Shown: piece by piece, positions 43,848 to 54,078 of the stretch
Position numbering within the stretch: the stretch's first letter is position 1
Layout of the letters: the number at the start of each line of letters is the position of its first letter
Translations under genes and position numbers: made by a program
NCBI RefSeq assembly: GCF_001640025.1
Contig: NC_031673.1
Span: 1,798,001-1,862,000, forward strand
Reading direction: 5' to 3'
Length of the DNA stretch: 64,000 nucleotides
From: Sugiyamaella lignohabitans
Taxonomy: Eukaryota; Ascomycota; Dipodascomycetes; Dipodascales; Trichomonascaceae
Notes under the pieces: generated by a model
What the model saw: the letters and a program-made list of their open reading frames with translations, nothing else
Databases searched by the model: none
Told to the model about the DNA's origin: nothing

Positions 43848-45425
43848 ATGGCTATTCTTTCATCTGCTACCCCTCAACTTATACAAATCATCGAGCAGAA
43901 CCCTATAATCTGTATCGTTCTTGCTCCTATACTGATATTTGCCATTTATATACTGGCAAATGAAGTATATCGGTATAATCTCCGGATCCCCTCTTTCTCA
44001 GGCCCTGTTGGTCATCCTATCTATGGAAATATTCTACAAACAGGAAGCAACCCTGCTGAACAGTATAAGCAATGGGGTTCTAAATATGGCGATGTCTACC
44101 AAGTCCAACTTGGAAACAACCCCATTTTGATTGTCAACTCGGCGTCCAAGGCTAAGGAAATCTTTCTTAGTAATTCAAGAAGTACTAATTCACGTCCAAT
44201 GACTTATACTTTCCATAGAATTGTTTCATCTACTGCAGGGTTTACCATTGGTAGCTCACCCATGGATGAGTCTCTCAAGAGACGTCGGAAGGCTGCTGCT
44301 TCAGCATTGAATAAGCCTGCTGTTCAATCGTATGTCCCTCATATTGACCTTGAGACTGAGGAGTTTATCAGAGATGTTTTTGTTCGAGGAAAGGCAGGAA
44401 AAGTTGCACTTAACCCTCTTCCTATTGTCAGAAGGCTCAGTTTGAACTTGAGTCTCACATTAAATTGGGGTACTCGTATCAGCAGTATCGATGATCCACT
44501 ATTCAATGAGATCATTGAGGTTGAAGATCATGTCTCTTCATTCAGAAGTGTCACCGCCAATTTACAAGACTATGTGCCGTTCTACAGACTCAATCCTTTT
44601 AGCAAAGATTCCAAGCTTGCTGCTGAGACCCGTCAAAGAAGAGATGTTTATCTTACTAAACTAAACAAAGAGTTAGATGAGAAGATTGCCAACAAGACAT
44701 ACAAACCTTGTATTCAGGCCAATGTTCTTTTGGATCCCGAAGCCAAACTCAGCTCAGAAGAGCTGATGTCTCTTAGTGTTACTATGATCAATGCTGGTTT
44801 GGATACTGTGATTGTGACTATCGTATGGGGAATCGCATTACTTGCGACTCGTCCTGATATTCAAGAAAAGGCCTATATGGCTATTCGAGATATGTTTCCC
44901 GAAAATGAGCCATTTTGTGATCCATCTGAGGACCAGAAGTGCGCTTATGTAACAGCATTTGTTCGTGAAACTCTAAGATATTTCACCCCTCTACGTCTAT
45001 CTCTTCCCAGAACCACATCTTCGCCATTCATGCTTGATGGAAAGAAGGTTCCTAAGGGCACAACGTTCTTCATGAATACTTGGGCATGTAATTATGACCC
45101 CCAGTTGTATGACAAGCCAGAAGAATTCCGACCAGAACGATTCCTTGAAAACCCAGGCCTCAGCATGTTCTCCTACGGAACAGGTTCACGTATGTGTGCA
45201 GGGTCACTTCTCGGCAACCGCGAGCTGTACTTGTTCTTCATGAGACTGATTTCTTCTTACGAGATATTAAAACACGATAATATCAACGTGGATCCTCTTA
45301 CAGGCGTCAAGGATTACGGTGCTCTTGGTTCGCTGCCATATGATTACAAGGTCATTTTCAAGCCACGAAACGAAGCGATCCTGTCAGAAGCCCTTGACAA
45401 CTATAAACCTGCAGTCCACGGCTAG
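43848..45425 (+). CDS. Cytochrome P450, CYP504-like (phenylacetate hydroxylase family)
   Basis: A 525-residue microsomal P450. A membrane anchor lies at residues about 18-40 (IICIVLAPILIFAIYILA). The stretch SRPMTYTFHRIVSS...GFTIG(x)SPxDES and RRKAAASALNKPAVQSY is characteristic of the CYP504 family, whose Aspergillus members hydroxylate phenylacetate to 2-hydroxyphenylacetate or act on 3-hydroxyphenylacetate en route to homogentisate. The I-helix motif is NAGLDT, the ExxR motif is ETLR, and the haem loop is FSYGTGSRMCAG with the Cys ligand at about 450. All are intact. It is divergent from a Zn(II)2Cys6 regulator. The exact substrate cannot be read from sequence. Confidence 0.88.
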   Translation: MAILSSATPQLIQIIEQNPIICIVLAPILIFAIYILANEVYRYNLRIPSFSGPVGHPIYGNILQTGSNPAEQYKQWGSKYGDVYQVQLGNNPILIVNSASKAKEIFLSNSRSTNSRPMTYTFHRIVSSTAGFTIGSSPMDESLKRRRKAAASALNKPAVQSYVPHIDLETEEFIRDVFVRGKAGKVALNPLPIVRRLSLNLSLTLNWGTRISSIDDPLFNEIIEVEDHVSSFRSVTANLQDYVPFYRLNPFSKDSKLAAETRQRRDVYLTKLNKELDEKIANKTYKPCIQANVLLDPEAKLSSEELMSLSVTMINAGLDTVIVTIVWGIALLATRPDIQEKAYMAIRDMFPENEPFCDPSEDQKCAYVTAFVRETLRYFTPLRLSLPRTTSSPFMLDGKKVPKGTTFFMNTWACNYDPQLYDKPEEFRPERFLENPGLSMFSYGTGSRMCAGSLLGNRELYLFFMRLISSYEILKHDNINVDPLTGVKDYGALGSLPYDYKVIFKPRNEAILSEALDNYKPAVHG

Positions 45426-46292
45426 CCCCCAAATGTGAAATGTCAATAGAAAAGTAAATGTCAGACTTATAAATAAATTATATCATGTTTTTTAATATTT
45501 ATCATACCAACTCGTGCTGAATCCATTGATCCTCACTCGAAGCAACTGACATTTTTTTTATTTACATTTGAATTACATACCATTGAACAGAACTGCAATG
45601 TAACAATGTTGTATTTGAAGAATTATGATACACAAATAAGGTTTCGAAGCTTATCTACAAGTGAAACCAAAAATTAGTTCCCAAGCGCTGGCAGCAGCCA
45701 ATGTACACAAAAAAAAAAAACAAAAAATAACACCAACCGCAAGCGATTCTCCCCGAAGCCCAACAATGCCAGAGTCTCTACGCACGACTCGAGCGAAGCG
45801 AGAGGAGCCACGGGGTCTGGGGCAGAGCCCCAGCCGCCGGAGGCAAATCCAGACCCTCGGAGTTAGCATTGCAGGAAGCAGGTCCATCCTGTGAGATAAG
45901 ATAACAGGATCGACAAACGCGAGAGCAGGTGAGCAGCAGGATTTAAAGTAAGTTCAGAATGTAAAAAGGGTCAGCGGTAATCAGACACAACTTTTTTAAT
46001 GCTGGATGAATGGCGTTCGGAGAAGGCGTGTCATGGGACAATAAGCTAGACTGATTGGGGGAACGTACTAAAAGCCAACTAACAGTGGGGTAATAAGCCA
46101 CGGAAGTCGGATCGAGGAGTCCACCGGATGCCGCACATCACAAGATATGACCCTCAAGTGCATTACTACATCCGGAAGAGTTACTAGATTTAAACTTTAT
46201 TGGATTTTAAGAGAGACATAATCATTATTAAGAAAGAGAAATTCTCACCGAACACTGGAAGATCGTTTGACTGATAGGCGGGGCCGGTCACC
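45426..46292. other. Intergenic region with one hairpin repeat
   Basis: About 870 bp between two plus-strand genes. It holds the single reverse copy at 45785 and an A12 run at about 45710. Nothing else recognised. Confidence 0.5.
45785..45845 (-). repeat. Hairpin repeat, reverse half, unpaired
   Basis: Standard reverse half, loop aga, about 360 bp after the stop of the P450 gene. Confidence 0.9.
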
Positions 46293-46796
46293 ATGAAAGA
46301 TCTGGACAATCGGAATATAAAATTTATTCGGAATCTGCTCATGGAAGAGCTTGTCAAAGCTCTACATTCAAATGCGCCTCATATTAGCACCCGCCAATTG
46401 AGGGTGATTGCCGTCAGCTTCGAAGATAGTACTTATCGAGACTCGGTTAGTTTAGAAGAGTACTGGGTCAAGTTCAGAGACAAGCTGGCTTCATATGGCT
46501 ACCAGCTGCAGAATGATATGGTCCTCTATGGCACTTATATCAACGAGGGTAGTCTCGTCAATAATGCTGCTAGCCCGTCTTATGAACTTGGAGGTTCCAG
46601 TTCAGAGGCTTCTAATATGGCGGCCATGACTTCTGCATCACCCACCCCTCCTTCAAGCGTACAAACGCCTGTTGGATTTGCATTTCCTGTTAATAATGGT
46701 CTTGGTGTACAACATGACATCAACGAATTATTAGCTGGTGAGGGTATTGATGGTCTTTCTTGGAACAGTCATGATTTCGAGGAACTGTTTCGGTGA
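46293..46796 (+). CDS. Small protein with a KIX-like N-terminal domain
   Basis: A 167-residue protein I cannot assign to a named gene. Residues about 10-75 follow the pattern of the KIX three-helix domain found in CBP/p300 and Mediator Med15/Gal11: a first helix (RNLLMEELVKAL), then ISTRQLRVIAVSFED and STYRDSVSLEEYWVKFRDKL, comparable with the E-x-x-x-Y-x-x-A-x-S-x-x-E-Y-Y segment of KIX. Residues 85-140 are Ser/Pro/Asn-rich and disordered. The last 20 residues (DINELLAGEGIDGL, then WNSHDFEELF) alternate acidic and bulky hydrophobic residues like an acidic activation domain. There is no DNA-binding motif. It may be an adaptor of transcription; that is inference. Confidence 0.6.
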   Translation: MKDLDNRNIKFIRNLLMEELVKALHSNAPHISTRQLRVIAVSFEDSTYRDSVSLEEYWVKFRDKLASYGYQLQNDMVLYGTYINEGSLVNNAASPSYELGGSSSEASNMAAMTSASPTPPSSVQTPVGFAFPVNNGLGVQHDINELLAGEGIDGLSWNSHDFEELFR

Positions 46797-47244
46797 CATC
46801 CAATAAGACCAATAATCAAAAAAAAAAAATTAAAAAAAATGACACATTATTAAGCATGAAGGAACGAAGATATGAAGAAATGAACAATAAAACTAATAAC
46901 TAATAATCATGGCGTACATGGCCGAAATAAACAACGGGGTTTCTTCACGACGACTATATTATTGCCCTAGATTTTGCGACTGAAGTTTGCAGAGGATTTT
47001 TAAACTTGGGATGGGAATTTCACTGGATATCATGCGTGAGACTGCGCATGAATTTTTGTAGAAAAAGGTTTGTCTGATTAAAGAGCTTTTTTGCTCGGAG
47101 GGGCCTGAGTGCCTCCGGCGGCCGGGCTCCGCCCGGACCCGTAGCTCCTCTCGCTTCGCTCGAGTCGTCTTAGGGGCGACCCTCGCAGAAGTGAATACGG
47201 CTGCGCCAGCTCCGACTGTAGTAATATCAATAAATATATTTAGT
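46797..47244. other. Convergent intergenic region
   Basis: About 450 bp between the KIX-like gene and the C2H2 gene, with A-rich runs near 46818 and the forward repeat at 47110. No other feature. Confidence 0.5.
47110..47167 (+). repeat. Hairpin repeat, forward half, variant stem
   Basis: Hairpin 1 reads ccgggc-tcc-gcccgg instead of ctggggc-tcc-gccccag: both arms changed together and the loop stayed. It lies between convergent stops. Confidence 0.9.
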
Positions 47245-49062
47245 TTACACTACTCTACCTCTAATTTTGGGCTGGTTGAGGAAGTTGGCATATTCGTTTA
47301 GGATCTCCTCCAGACGGGAGCCAATGTGCCATGCTCCCTCAGCAGCCATTTTATCTTTTGTAAATTGAAATATCGTTTGCGACAACAGCGGGTATGTGGA
47401 GCTGGGACTGACGTTACTCAGCTCGACCGTGAGTCGCTTTAAAAACTGAGTGTCTTCTTCGTCTTTACTCGTTTCCATTTTTTGGATTAGCAAAATTCCG
47501 TAGAAGATAATTCGTATGTACACCATTCTCTCAATAGGAATTTCCGACCGGGCTAACTCCCCCCGGGCTGATAGTTGTTGTATACTCCATGTGAAGCTGG
47601 GTGCTATTCTCAGGTATCGTTCATGCCAACTCTCCTGTTTCTCGTTGACAGATCGCTTCATTGAACTCAGTTCCAGCTTCAGAGTTTGATATGGACTGTT
47701 TACTCCGTGGACTTGGCGAACCTTGATATCGCCTTTTGGTCGTTCAAAGAACAATTCAGGGACTTGTGTACGGATATAAGCAGCATGCCAGAGACACCAG
47801 AACAAGTCGAGTTTGGTATTGGCCGGAGGGGTTGAGATGTTGGAATAATACAGTCTAATTGATTCAGCGAGATTCTCCAGGATTCTCGAAATCTTATTAG
47901 CAAATGTCTCAGTGGCTTGTATATCTTCAGTAAACAGTCTCTTGAGCTTCAGATCGTGTTCTAACAGCTCGTACACACCACATATCAGCAACAAACTAGT
48001 GGCCGATGCCTCTTTTAATTCAATTGGTTCTTTCGACAACTGTACCAAACTTTGTGACAGGGTCATTTTCTTTTCCAACTCTGGAACATAGCCCTCAACA
48101 TCACTCATTGACAAATACCAAGATTTGTTCTGGGTAAACATAATCAACAAAGTATTGACAACATAGTAACAAAATTGACAGGGCAAAATAAAATCACTGC
48201 TATTGTCTCCGATTTTACCTTCTACTTTAGATAGTCTGGGGTCGCAAATCCATAGCCGTTTGAATATCATCAGTTGTTCGTCAGCAATTCCGTCAAAACT
48301 GAATAGACCATTGAAAACCAGAAGAGATATAGTTGCCTGTACCCAGTCCAATTGATATCTCTCTTCTTTTTCTTCAGAAAGAAACACTTCAATCAAGGAA
48401 AACCCGCTCTCCCAAAGTTCGTGACCAAGTTTTCTATCTGTTGGGAGTCCTGTTACTACACAGCCAATCGAAGCAATGGCCCTTAGTAACGAAGCAGCGG
48501 ACTTTTCTTCATCAAATGACTTTTTATCGAAGATTGGGAAGTAATCAAGAATGCGATCGCAAAAGATATCTTTGTAATGGGTCAGGAACTTTGGAGGTAG
48601 GAATGGCAAGTCGCTGTAATATTGGTGTAATTTTGGGTCATAAGTTTTCGGAATGTCTGGAGCTTGGAATTGCGGTAAGTATAACTTTGGAATGTGTTTT
48701 GGAACTCCTCCATTAGTTGAACCATCGTCAGATGAAGGAGATGCTGGAGACCCATCGGTCAGAGGCATTGAAGAAGACGAAGGCTGTTCGGCCTTGGCCT
48801 TCGCAGCTCCGCCGCCTCCTCGAGCTCTGGTGGTTGGTTTGCCATAGTCAAGCTCAAACTTGTCCTTGTGTAGAAGCTTGACATGTCTTTTTAACAGGTC
48901 CTGTCTTTTCAGTTGCTTCGAGCAGTATTTACATTGATGATATTCTGGTTTGTGACTGTGACTGGTACCAATATGTCTCTTCAGGTTCTCGTGCCGTGTG
49001 AACCTCCTAGAGCACTGGCTACATCCAAAAAGCCTCTTAGTTTCTTCAGACACGACAGACAT
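47245..49062 (-). CDS. C2H2 zinc-finger transcription factor with fungal_trans domain
   Basis: A 605-residue regulator starting at the ATG at 49062; the frame continues upstream without another ATG. Two tandem C2H2 fingers lie at residues about 13-65 (CSQCSRRFTRHENLKRH and CKYCSKQLKRQDLLKRH), with the RHENLKRH helix typical of the Msn2/Adr1-like group. Residues about 70-120 are Ser/Gly-rich. The remainder is a fungal-specific transcription factor domain (YFPIFDKKSFDEEKSAASLLRA; LLICGVYELLEHDL), a combination common in filamentous fungi and non-conventional yeasts. Next on the same strand lie an MFS permease and a sulfonate dioxygenase, which it might control. Confidence 0.9.
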   Translation of the reverse strand: MSVVSEETKRLFGCSQCSRRFTRHENLKRHIGTSHSHKPEYHQCKYCSKQLKRQDLLKRHVKLLHKDKFELDYGKPTTRARGGGGAAKAKAEQPSSSSMPLTDGSPASPSSDDGSTNGGVPKHIPKLYLPQFQAPDIPKTYDPKLHQYYSDLPFLPPKFLTHYKDIFCDRILDYFPIFDKKSFDEEKSAASLLRAIASIGCVVTGLPTDRKLGHELWESGFSLIEVFLSEEKEERYQLDWVQATISLLVFNGLFSFDGIADEQLMIFKRLWICDPRLSKVEGKIGDNSSDFILPCQFCYYVVNTLLIMFTQNKSWYLSMSDVEGYVPELEKKMTLSQSLVQLSKEPIELKEASATSLLLICGVYELLEHDLKLKRLFTEDIQATETFANKISRILENLAESIRLYYSNISTPPANTKLDLFWCLWHAAYIRTQVPELFFERPKGDIKVRQVHGVNSPYQTLKLELSSMKRSVNEKQESWHERYLRIAPSFTWSIQQLSARGELARSEIPIERMVYIRIIFYGILLIQKMETSKDEEDTQFLKRLTVELSNVSPSSTYPLLSQTIFQFTKDKMAAEGAWHIGSRLEEILNEYANFLNQPKIRGRVV

Positions 49063-49614
49063 GGTTGTGGAAAAATTGGTTGCCGCTAGTATCTCGTCCA
49101 CAGAACCTGTGTGGGATCGCCCAAAAAAACTCTAAAGATAATCTGTATATCTGGAGAAATGAAATTAACTGTGGGACTAAAGGGGATTCGCGGCCCGATT
49201 CATGTGTTCCGTTAGCGCGCTTCTTAAAACGGGAAAATATGCACGATAGCCCGGACTTGATATTTAAGCGCAGATCTAAACTGGCATATATGTCATTACG
49301 CGCTGAAAATCTGTCAATGTATCGAGCAAACAATTCCGATACAGATAAATCACATACCACTGTTCTGCGAGTATTTCTTTTGAGCCGCGGAATTTAAAAA
49401 CACCTTACAAATAGATTTTGCCGGGATCTTCGATGAAAACGACTCGAGCGGAGCGAGAGGAGCCACAGGGTCTGGGGCAGAGCCCCAGCCGCCGGAGGCA
49501 TGCGGACCCTGAAATTTTTCACCAATAAATTTAAAAATTTAGTTCTACGTAAAATGCTATAAGGATATGGTATACTCAAAACGAACGACTCAACACACAG
49601 AAAACAATATCAGA
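49063..49614. other. Intergenic region with one hairpin repeat
   Basis: Promoter of the C2H2 gene and 3' region of the permease gene, both minus strand. Holds the reverse repeat at 49440; nothing else recognised. Confidence 0.5.
49440..49500 (-). repeat. Hairpin repeat, reverse half, unpaired
   Basis: Reverse half with ctcgagcggagcgag arm and aga loop, 115 bp beyond the permease stop codon. Confidence 0.9.
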
Positions 49615-51039
49615 CTAGTATATATAAATAAAATGGTCCGAGTCGTCGCCATCGGCGTTCGGATCAGAAGTGCCGTTTGCCAGTCTGGTCCTCTTCCGTC
49701 TGTTTTGTGCCATTAGGTAGGTAGCCATACAACAGTAACAGAGTAGAGCGACAACTATACATCCGAGCGAAAAGGCATGTCCTAATATGTATCTTGGAGC
49801 AGACTTGGCTATATATATCTGACCAGCCACGATACCAGCACAATTTCCTACAGTTTGTTGGAATCCAAGTGCAGCAGCTCGTTTATAATGAGGCGAGTTA
49901 TTGTTATTCAGCCAGCCAATGTTTAATCCAACACAGATGTACAACCCCATAGCACAGAGGAATGTGCCAAGGTACTGGACCCGGTGATGAGTGTCGGTCA
50001 GTAATATGATGTATCCAGCCATTACAGTCAGTCCTGCCATCACCAAATAAATGAATCTTTTGCCTGTATAATCAGCCAGCATGGCCACCGAAAGGAAAAC
50101 AACCGCTCCACAGATATACACCGGAATGGTCATATATTGAACACTGAGATTGGTGTAGCCCAGTGTTTTAATAATTGCAGGAAGAAATGTCGAGAATCCA
50201 TACAGGACAACATCACTACAGAACTGAGCTGTGGCTGATATGTAAACCTTTGGATCTTTAAATGCTCTACGAACATCCGACCATTTAAACGTCTGCTCGC
50301 CATAATAATGCCTATTGATTTCAGTCCTTTGGACAATAATCTCCTTGTCGGAATCGTTCAAAAACCACGCATGTTCAATCTCATCAGGCAGCCCAAAATA
50401 TACAACCACCACTCCTAGAAACGAGATAAGACCCTCGATAATATACAGCCATCTCCAACCTCTCATGCCGGCAACTCCATCCATTTGCAATATAGCCCAT
50501 GCTAAAAGTCCACCAAATGCACCAGATAAAGCTGATGCACCAAAAAAGTAGGCCAGTCTTGTATTCAGCTCGTCCTGCTGGTAAATGCTAGTAAGATAAA
50601 TAGTGATTACTGGGAATAGACACCCCTCGAACATTCCCAGTAACAATCTTGTAATGATTAGACCCACAATACTCTGCATGAACCCGGAAAACAGTACTAC
50701 TAATGACCAACCGACCATTACTACTGCCAGGAACCGAGAAATTCCAACCATTCTCGCTACAACCGTAGCAGGAGTCTCTACAAGAACATAAATGCAATAG
50801 AAAACACTGATACCAGCATTCAGCTGGGATCCATGAAGATTCAAATCTTCAACTAGATCACTCGCCACATTACCAATATTACTTCTATCAAGATAAGCCA
50901 ATAAATAAAGAAATGATACTATTGGCAATATAACGCGATCCATCTTGTGAAGAAGGGCTTTATTTTGCTTTGGATCGATGTCCGAAACAGCACCTTCGGT
51001 GACAATTTCTGGACTCTTTCCGCTCATTTTGTCAGCCAT
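49615..51039 (-). CDS. MFS permease, anion:cation symporter (Dal5/allantoate) family
   Basis: A 474-residue transporter with about twelve hydrophobic segments. The early motif FLYLLAYLDRSNIGN is the signature of the ACS family (Dal5, Tna1, Seo1, Vht1), whose members carry organic anions such as allantoate, nicotinate or sulfonates with protons. TM segments follow at regular spacing, with RLLLGMFEGCLFPVITIYL as the TM4 region and a cytosolic loop (WSDVRRAFKDPKVY) before the second half. N- and C-termini are cytosolic and hydrophilic. Neighbouring JLP1-type dioxygenase on the same strand suggests sulfonate or a related compound as substrate; this is inference. Confidence 0.88.
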   Translation of the reverse strand: MADKMSGKSPEIVTEGAVSDIDPKQNKALLHKMDRVILPIVSFLYLLAYLDRSNIGNVASDLVEDLNLHGSQLNAGISVFYCIYVLVETPATVVARMVGISRFLAVVMVGWSLVVLFSGFMQSIVGLIITRLLLGMFEGCLFPVITIYLTSIYQQDELNTRLAYFFGASALSGAFGGLLAWAILQMDGVAGMRGWRWLYIIEGLISFLGVVVVYFGLPDEIEHAWFLNDSDKEIIVQRTEINRHYYGEQTFKWSDVRRAFKDPKVYISATAQFCSDVVLYGFSTFLPAIIKTLGYTNLSVQYMTIPVYICGAVVFLSVAMLADYTGKRFIYLVMAGLTVMAGYIILLTDTHHRVQYLGTFLCAMGLYICVGLNIGWLNNNNSPHYKRAAALGFQQTVGNCAGIVAGQIYIAKSAPRYILGHAFSLGCIVVALLCYCCMATYLMAQNRRKRTRLANGTSDPNADGDDSDHFIYIY

Positions 51040-52006
51040 GATAAGTTAAACACAAGAGTCTTAGACTGTCTAAGGTCATCATTTCATTCAAATTAACTGG
51101 TTTTTACCGCCGGTTGGCTAATAGTGGCACTCTTGATATGATCTACAAGATAACCTTCCTTCCTGTGTCCAGATATATACGATATTCAAATAATAAAGAC
51201 TGCCACTCGGCTTGAAATTCAGAACATATCCTGGGATCTTCGTCAAATAAAGAAATTTATATCTGTTGCCGATAACGGAAGTCCAAATAGTGAGTCTGCG
51301 TCAAAGTCTTAACCTTATTCCAAAATACTTCAGACAGCTCCCACTTTAACCACGAGCCAATAATCACTCTCAGTAGCTCTTTAAAAACTAGTCCACAACC
51401 CAGTTGATATCTGTTGATCTGACACCAACGACAGAGTGGCCGGGCTGATCTGACTGCCTCAAAGCAATCTTGGATTTGCAAAATCGTGATGTTCGTGAAA
51501 GCTTCCAGTTAAGGAACTAGCTGCTTAAAAAATACCCTATGCAGCTACGAACCACTTAAAAAGAGGGGATCAGGGTGAGACATCAGCAGTGCCTATAGCA
51601 ACGTTGGAGCCACAAAAAGTGTCACGCACGCCGTAAATAATATACTAGTGTTCCAGCCTAATTTTTTACAACCTTTTTATTTCGTGCTTGGCCTGCAGAA
51701 AACACTAAATTATCCATCTGCAAACCTTCCCCTGAAAAATAAGCTTTGGGGCTGCGATCAGCGCTGCAGGGTCTTTCATGCCTCCGGCGGCTGGGGCTCC
51801 GCCCCAGACCCCGTTGCTCCTGCTTCGCAGGAGTTGCGTCTCCGGGCCCTGATATTAGCGGGCCGTGAACCTGTGACCTCGGGGAACAGCCTGAGTAACT
51901 CCCGCGAAGCGGGAGCTATGGGGTCTGGGGCTCCGCCCCAGCCGCCGGAGGCACAACCCCTCCCCCGAGGTAGTGGGATGATAAAGATTCGTTTATTCAT
52001 ATCTAT
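51040..52006. other. Intergenic region with an inverted repeat pair
   Basis: Promoter of the permease gene and 3' region of the dioxygenase gene. Apart from the pair at 51779-51952 nothing was recognised. Confidence 0.5.
51779..51952. repeat. Inverted pair of hairpin repeats
   Basis: Forward half 51779-51833 (ctcctgc-ttc-gcaggag arm) and reverse half 51899-51952 with a fully compensated arm ctcccgc-gaa-gcgggag and an exchanged loop (ctcc). The pair lies 55 bp beyond the JLP1-like stop. Confidence 0.9.
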
Positions 52007-53191
52007 CTAAACAGTGACGCCAGATTCCTGCAGGTCCTCGGTTCTGCTCTTAGACTTGGGGTCCAAGAAGGGACGCTCGCCGATGCCGACGGTTCTGACT
52101 CCGGTTCTCTCAAACTCAGAGGCCTCGTAGTAGTCGTTGGTGGCAGTGTGGTAGACAGAACGGTTGTCCCAGAGGGCAACGTCGTTCTTACCCCACTTGA
52201 ATCTCACTTGGATGTCGTGCGAGCCGTAGAGCAGCTCGTTGATGTACTCCTTAATGAGAAGACTCTCGTCGTCAGTGAGTCCGTTGATAGAGGTGAAGTG
52301 GTGGCCAAGTGCGAAGATACTCTTCCAGCCGGTGACTGGGTTGGTTCTGATAAGAGGGTGAACGGCAGTCAATTCGTCACCGACGTTCTCGGGAGCACCA
52401 CGCTCGCCAGAGTAAATTTCGAACTTGCCCTCAGCAGCCTTCTTGAATCCGGGTTGAGCATAGGTTCCCGTCAAGGTCTCAAGGTAAGCTCTGAAGGATG
52501 GAGAAAGCTTCTCGTAAAGAGCATATCCACTGGCCCAAAGAGTATCACCACCAGTAGGGGGCTTTTCGACAACCTTCAAAATGGCATAACTAGAAGGAAC
52601 AGGCTCGAAAGTGATATCAGAGTGCCAGCCATTAGCAGCTCTCTTCTTGTTGACAATAAGCTTGTCTCTCAAGTACAATTCCTTACCAAGTTTAGATGAA
52701 ATAATTGAAACCTCTGGATCAGTCTCATCAGTACCGTCCTTGAGGAAACCACCAGCTGGAGCAGTGGGGTGGATATGAAGACCTGAGGTCTCTGGAACAC
52801 CAGTAAGCTTGCCAAGCTGGAGGGCAAGAGTCTTTTGTTCCTCAATGGTAAGATCTTGGTTTCTAAAGAAAACGACACCACGTCTAGAAATAGTGATGGC
52901 AAGGTCTCTAAGTTTGGACTCGTCGTTGAGAATATCACGGAGTTGGGCTTCTGGGTATTCTCTGCCAATTTGAGGAGTGATCTCGTCGAATTTGTAAGCT
53001 CCGTCCAAAGCGCCTGAAGCTTTCAAGTACTCTTTTGAGGGCTTGTAGGAAGGTCCCTCTGTGTACTTCTCAGCCCAAGGAGATGGACCCTCGTGGGTTT
53101 GAGCTTGTTGCTTGAACTTGTTCTTAAGCAAGACGTATTGTGGAACGTCAGCTGCCTTAGTAGTGGTTGTAGTGGTAGTAGAGGGAGCCAT
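52007..53191 (-). CDS. JLP1: Fe(II)/2-oxoglutarate-dependent sulfonate dioxygenase (TauD/Jlp1 type)
   Basis: A 394-residue non-haem iron dioxygenase (S. cerevisiae Jlp1 has 412). It uses 2-oxoglutarate and oxygen to release sulfite from alkyl sulfonates such as taurine or isethionate, for use as sulfur source. The iron-binding facial triad is visible: HSD in GWHSDITFEP (His about 190, Asp about 192) and the distal His in YHTATNDY (about 348); the 2-oxoglutarate Arg lies in GVRTVGIGERP (about 362). Other family marks are VFFRNQDLT and WDNRSVYH. A TATA box lies 60 bp upstream. Orthology to Jlp1 rather than another TauD-like paralogue is probable, not certain. Followed by an ACS-family permease. 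Confidence 0.87.
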   Translation of the reverse strand: MAPSTTTTTTTKAADVPQYVLLKNKFKQQAQTHEGPSPWAEKYTEGPSYKPSKEYLKASGALDGAYKFDEITPQIGREYPEAQLRDILNDESKLRDLAITISRRGVVFFRNQDLTIEEQKTLALQLGKLTGVPETSGLHIHPTAPAGGFLKDGTDETDPEVSIISSKLGKELYLRDKLIVNKKRAANGWHSDITFEPVPSSYAILKVVEKPPTGGDTLWASGYALYEKLSPSFRAYLETLTGTYAQPGFKKAAEGKFEIYSGERGAPENVGDELTAVHPLIRTNPVTGWKSIFALGHHFTSINGLTDDESLLIKEYINELLYGSHDIQVRFKWGKNDVALWDNRSVYHTATNDYYEASEFERTGVRTVGIGERPFLDPKSKSRTEDLQESGVTV

Positions 53192-53252
53192 TTTTGTTTT
53201 TGTGATTAATTGACAAAATAAAACATAAACTAGCGAGAAAATAGTCCGGCTT

Positions 53253-53260
53253 TTATATAA
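53253..53260 (-). promoter_or_regulatory. TATA box of the JLP1-like gene
   Basis: On the minus strand ttatataaaa, about 60 bp before the ATG at 53191. Confidence 0.5.
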
Positions 53261-54020
53261 AACGAGAAACCCCGCACGTCACGCAATTGCACAAGTCAAT
53301 GGTGCTTGGAATATGATGACCCATTCGGTAAATGAGATAATTTTGTGAAGCCACCACATTAATTGCGGACACCGACACACCTCCCCATACTTCCTATTGT
53401 GGCTAATACTTGTGGCCAATTGCATCATGGGTGAATAATCAGTGCGGTCTACGACATACAACACGAGCGTCAAGATCTGCTATGCCCCTGCCAACCAACT
53501 CGTACTGACAATTGAAGGAATTAAATTGTGTAGGCCAGTCATTATATTTTTCTTCACTCCCAGTCTCATCCAACACAGTACCAATCTTCTAACTTTTATT
53601 CAACACCGTTGAGATACAGCCACAATCCATAAACAAACGATAGAGACTGGTGCTGACCTGCGTCTGACATGCTGCATAAATGGACGTGAGACCTAATTTC
53701 TCGTGAGTATTGCAAATCTCAACGTTATCGCTGTACATATTGCATAATCTGGGGACGATCTGAAATACTCCATACACTAGCCATAATATGACGCAACTTG
53801 ATTGCCATCTACGCCATCGTATTGTGGCCAAACTGTTATCCAGGCGACCGACTCGACCAATCACATCCTCTAGTTTAGCCTCTGGTGGCTGGAACTTACC
53901 GCTGGCGGCTAGCATTCTGCATTACTGATCGTGATCTGTTGCTTTAGCGCTCAGTGGCTATGATTAGTCTATGTAACATTATTGGCGGTTGTGAGTGTTT
54001 AAGTGGCCAATCGTGGCTAC

Positions 54021-54078
54021 TGCCTCCGGCGGCTGGGGCTCCGCCCCAGACCCAGTTGCTCTCGCTTCGCTCGAGTTA
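54021..54078 (+). repeat. Hairpin repeat, forward half, unpaired
   Basis: Forward half with intact hairpin 1 (loop tcc) and a shortened junction (agacccagttgctctcgc), about 90 bp beyond the AFG1 stop. Confidence 0.9.
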
